From NCBI GenBank assembly GCA_003520365.1, contig DOUW01000219.1, forward strand, positions 1-7,615: DNA of 7,615 bases, written 5' to 3'. The notes under the pieces were generated by a model. It was not told where the DNA came from and made no database searches. It saw only the letters and a program-made list of their open reading frames with translations. A program made the translations under genes and the position numbers. Shown in pieces: positions 5,314-7,615 of this stretch (positions are counted from its first letter, which is position 1; the number at the start of each line of letters is the position of its first letter). The DNA comes from Massilia sp. (GTDB lineage: Bacteria; Pseudomonadota; Gammaproteobacteria; Burkholderiales; Burkholderiaceae_D).

Positions 5314-6015
5314 ATGCTGGAGATTCAAAACGTACGCGCCGGCTACGGCGCCATCAACGTGCTGTGGGACCTGTCGCTGTCGATCGCGCCGGGCAAGCTC
5401 ACCACCATCATCGGCCAGAACGGCGCCGGCAAGACCACCCTGCTGCGCGCCATCATGGGCCTGATCCCGGTGTCGCAGGGCGCCATTCTGCTGGACGGCA
5501 AGCCCCTGAACGGCACCCCGACCTGGGACATGATGGCCGTCTCGATGGCGATGATCCCCGAGGGCCGCATGGTCTTCCGCGACATGACGGTCGAGGAAAA
5601 CCTGATGATGGGCGCCTTCGCGCCCCAGCACCGCGCCGGGGCGGCCGCCAACCTGGAACGCTCCTACGAGATGTTCCCGCGCCTGCGCGAGCGGCGCAGG
5701 CAGCTGGCCGGTTCGCTGTCCGGCGGCGAAGCCCAGATGCTGGCGATGGCGCGCGGCCTGATGAGCGACCCCAAGGTCCTGATCATCGACGAGCCCTCGC
5801 TCGGCCTGGCGCCGGTGATGGTGAACGAGCTGTTCGAGATCCTGGGACGCCTGAAGCAGGACGGACGCACCATGATCCTGGTCGAGCAGAACACCCACCG
5901 CGCGGTGGGCGTGGCCGACCACGTCTACCTGATGCAGAGCGGGAAAGTGGTGCTGTCCCAAGCCGCTTCGGAGGTCAGCCTGGACCACCTGCACGACCTG
6001 TATTTCGCGCGCTGA
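5314..6015 (+). CDS. livF: Branched-chain amino acid-type ABC transporter ATP-binding protein LivF
   Basis: This 233-residue ATPase partners LivG. It carries Walker A GQNGAGKT (34-41), an intact signature LSGGE (135-139) and Walker B VLIIDE (155-160) with Glu160. The family hallmark IPEGR (81-85) puts Glu83 at the Q-loop position. The H-loop histidine is replaced by Gln192 in LVEQN, which is normal for LivF proteins. The LGLAPVMV segment after Walker B and the C-terminal HDLYF are also typical, and length matches the family (about 230-240). GGAGG at 5304-5308, within the last codons of livG, is five bases before the ATG. With a one-base gap to livG, the pair should be produced in matched amounts. 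Its defects are complementary to those of LivG, so only one composite ATP site in the heterodimer appears fully canonical. Confidence 0.94.
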   Translation: MLEIQNVRAGYGAINVLWDLSLSIAPGKLTTIIGQNGAGKTTLLRAIMGLIPVSQGAILLDGKPLNGTPTWDMMAVSMAMIPEGRMVFRDMTVEENLMMGAFAPQHRAGAAANLERSYEMFPRLRERRRQLAGSLSGGEAQMLAMARGLMSDPKVLIIDEPSLGLAPVMVNELFEILGRLKQDGRTMILVEQNTHRAVGVADHVYLMQSGKVVLSQAASEVSLDHLHDLYFAR

Positions 6016-6031
6016 GCCGGGAGTAGCCGAT

Positions 6032-7615
6032 ATGAGCTTGATCGAAGAATACGGCCCGCGCGAATCGATGGAGTACGACGTCGTGGTCGTCGGCGGCGGG
6101 CCCGCGGGCCTGGCCGCAAGGATCCGGCTGAAGCAGCTGGCCAGCGAACAAGGCCAGGAAGTCTCGGTCTGCGTGCTGGAGAAAGGCGGCGAGATCGGCG
6201 CCCACATCTTGTCTGGCGCGGTCATGGACCCGATCGCCCTGAACGAACTGTTCCCAAACTGGAAGGAGCTCGGCGCGCCGCTCAACACCCCGGTGACGGA
6301 AGACCAGGTGCTGTTCCTGACCGAATCGAAGGCTTACCGCACGCCGGGTTTCATGGTGCCGAAGATGCTGACCAATCACGGCAATTACGTGATCTCGCTG
6401 GCCAACGTCACGCGCTGGCTCGGTCAGCAGGCCGAAGCGCTGGGTGTGGAGATTTTCCCCGGCTTCCCCGCCGCCGAGATCCTCTACAACGAGGACGGCT
6501 CCGTGAAAGGCGTCGCCACCGGCAACATGGGTGTGAAACGCGACGGCGAACCGGGCGCGGACTTCCAGCTCGGCATGGAGCTGCACGCGAAGTACACCTT
6601 CTTCGCCGAAGGCTCGCGCGGCCACCTCGGCAAGCAGCTGATGGCCAAGTACGACCTGAACCGGGATGCCGATCCGCAGACCTACGGCATCGGCATCAAG
6701 GAACTCTGGGAGATCGACCCGGCCAAGCATAAGCCGGGCCTGGTGATCCATACCGCTGGCTGGCCGCTCGACAACAGCACCTATGGCGGCTCCTTCCTCT
6801 ACCACCTGGAAAACAACCAGGTCGCGGTGGGCTTCGTGGTCGGCCTGGCCTACCAGAACCCGTATCTGTCGCCTTACGAGGAATTCCAGCGCTATAAAAC
6901 GCATCCGGCGATCCGCCACTTCTTCGAGGGCGGCAAGCGCATCTCCTACGGCGCGCGCGCCATCACGGCCGGCGGCCTGCAATCCCTGCCGAAGACCGTG
7001 TTCCCGGGCGGCGCCCTGATCGGCTGCGACGCCGGCTTCCTGAACACCAGCCGCATCAAGGGCAGCCATGGCGCGATCAAGACCGGCATGCTGGCCGCCG
7101 AAGCGGCGTTCGCGGCGCTGGGCGCGGGCCGCCAGCACGACGAATTGAGCAGCTACCCGGCCGCGTTCAAGCAATCGTGGCTGCACGAGGAACTGCACGT
7201 GGCGCGCAACTTCAAGCCGTGGATGAGCAAGGGGCTGTATCTGGGCACCTTCATGACCGGCATCGACCAGATCCTGTTCAAGGGCAAGGCGCCCTGGACC
7301 CTGCGCCACAAGCACGCGGACCACGAATGCCTGCGCCCTGCTTCGGATTTCCAGCCCATCGCCTATCCGAAGCCGGACGGCAAGCTGACCTTCGACAAGC
7401 TGTCCTCGGTGTTCATCTCGAACACCAACCACGCCGAAGACCAGCCGGTGCACCTGACGCTGAAGAACCCGGCTATTCCCGTGGACGTCAACCTGGCCAA
7501 GTTCGCCGGGCCCGAGCAGCGCTACTGCCCTGCCGGCGTCTACGAGTTCGTGAAGCTTGAGACAGGCCAGGACCGCCTGCAGATCAATGCCCAGAACTGC
7601 GTGCACTGCAAGACC
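6032..7615 (+). CDS. Electron transfer flavoprotein-ubiquinone oxidoreductase (ETF-QO), 3' end missing
   Basis: The frame is open for 528 codons to the right edge. ETF-QO passes electrons from reduced ETF, loaded by acyl-CoA dehydrogenases and related enzymes, through FAD and a [4Fe-4S] cluster to ubiquinone at the inner face of the membrane. The FAD dinucleotide-binding motif GGGPAG is at 21-26, followed by EKGGEIGAHILSGAV (50-64). The quinone/membrane block GGLQSLPKTVFPGGALIGC covers 314-332, then GFLNTSRIKGSHGAIKTG. Near the C-terminus Cys499 (RYCPAG), Cys523 and Cys526 (NCVHCKT) are three of the four cluster ligands. The fourth should be the next residue or so beyond the edge, with about 20-30 residues missing. 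GGGAG at 6019-6023 is eight bases before the ATG. Only 16 bases separate it from livF, with no terminator, so co-transcription is likely. The symbol etfD/ETFDH is used for homologues. Confidence 0.96.
   Translation, partial: MSLIEEYGPRESMEYDVVVVGGGPAGLAARIRLKQLASEQGQEVSVCVLEKGGEIGAHILSGAVMDPIALNELFPNWKELGAPLNTPVTEDQVLFLTESKAYRTPGFMVPKMLTNHGNYVISLANVTRWLGQQAEALGVEIFPGFPAAEILYNEDGSVKGVATGNMGVKRDGEPGADFQLGMELHAKYTFFAEGSRGHLGKQLMAKYDLNRDADPQTYGIGIKELWEIDPAKHKPGLVIHTAGWPLDNSTYGGSFLYHLENNQVAVGFVVGLAYQNPYLSPYEEFQRYKTHPAIRHFFEGGKRISYGARAITAGGLQSLPKTVFPGGALIGCDAGFLNTSRIKGSHGAIKTGMLAAEAAFAALGAGRQHDELSSYPAAFKQSWLHEELHVARNFKPWMSKGLYLGTFMTGIDQILFKGKAPWTLRHKHADHECLRPASDFQPIAYPKPDGKLTFDKLSSVFISNTNHAEDQPVHLTLKNPAIPVDVNLAKFAGPEQRYCPAGVYEFVKLETGQDRLQINAQNCVHCKT

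Noticed and set aside
5975..7606. Long minus-strand open frame of about 543 codons opposite ETF-QO
   Set aside because: The plus-strand frame encodes an unmistakable ETF-QO with FAD, quinone and cluster motifs. The antisense frame is a composition artefact.
1..7615. Mobile element, CRISPR array, tRNA/rRNA, toxin-antitoxin or other novel system
   Set aside because: No direct repeat array, terminal inverted repeats, integrase or transposase motifs, RNA gene or unassigned gene-sized gap was seen. Every coding stretch is accounted for by known metabolic, transport or regulatory families.

Overview
The window comes from a high-GC proteobacterial chromosome. The third-position G/C bias, the 'GGAGACA' ribosome-binding sites and the style of the multifunctional beta-oxidation enzyme and ETF-ubiquinone oxidoreductase suggest a betaproteobacterium of the Burkholderiales, possibly an Oxalobacteraceae/Massilia-like genus. 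That placement is an inference from protein character and was not searched.

Layout. (1) Positions 1-226, minus strand: the N-terminal 75 residues of a crotonase-fold protein, probably a bifunctional enoyl-CoA hydratase/3-hydroxyacyl-CoA dehydrogenase, cut by the window edge. (2) Positions 227-563: an AT-richer divergent control region. It has a sigma70-like promoter facing each way and two near-identical inverted-repeat operators (298-310 and 456-468). (3) Positions 564-1370, plus strand: an IclR-family regulator. (4) Positions 1371-1561: a leader with a GC-rich hairpin just after the iclR-family stop. (5) Positions 1562-6015: a complete five-gene branched-chain-amino-acid-type (HAAT/Liv) ABC transporter in the order substrate-binding protein, LivH, LivM, LivG, LivF. 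(6) Position 6032 to the right edge: electron transfer flavoprotein-ubiquinone oxidoreductase (ETF-QO), open at the window end and lacking only its C-terminal tip.

Reading of the locus. A periplasmic binding protein and a two-permease, two-ATPase importer bring in a branched-chain amino acid or another hydrophobic or aromatic carboxylate. The flanking genes supply acyl-CoA beta-oxidation (divergent crotonase gene) and the route by which acyl-CoA dehydrogenase electrons reach ubiquinone (ETF-QO). The IclR-type regulator probably binds the two matching operators. One of these abuts the -10 box of the divergent promoter and covers its expected start site.

Nothing in the window looks like a mobile element, CRISPR array, RNA gene or defence system. 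It is an ordinary, well-organised catabolic transport locus. The parts most worth a second look are the twin operators, the complementary degeneracy of the two ATPases, the two intercistronic hairpins, an AT-rich palindrome inside the binding-protein gene, and ETF-QO lying in line with a Liv operon.
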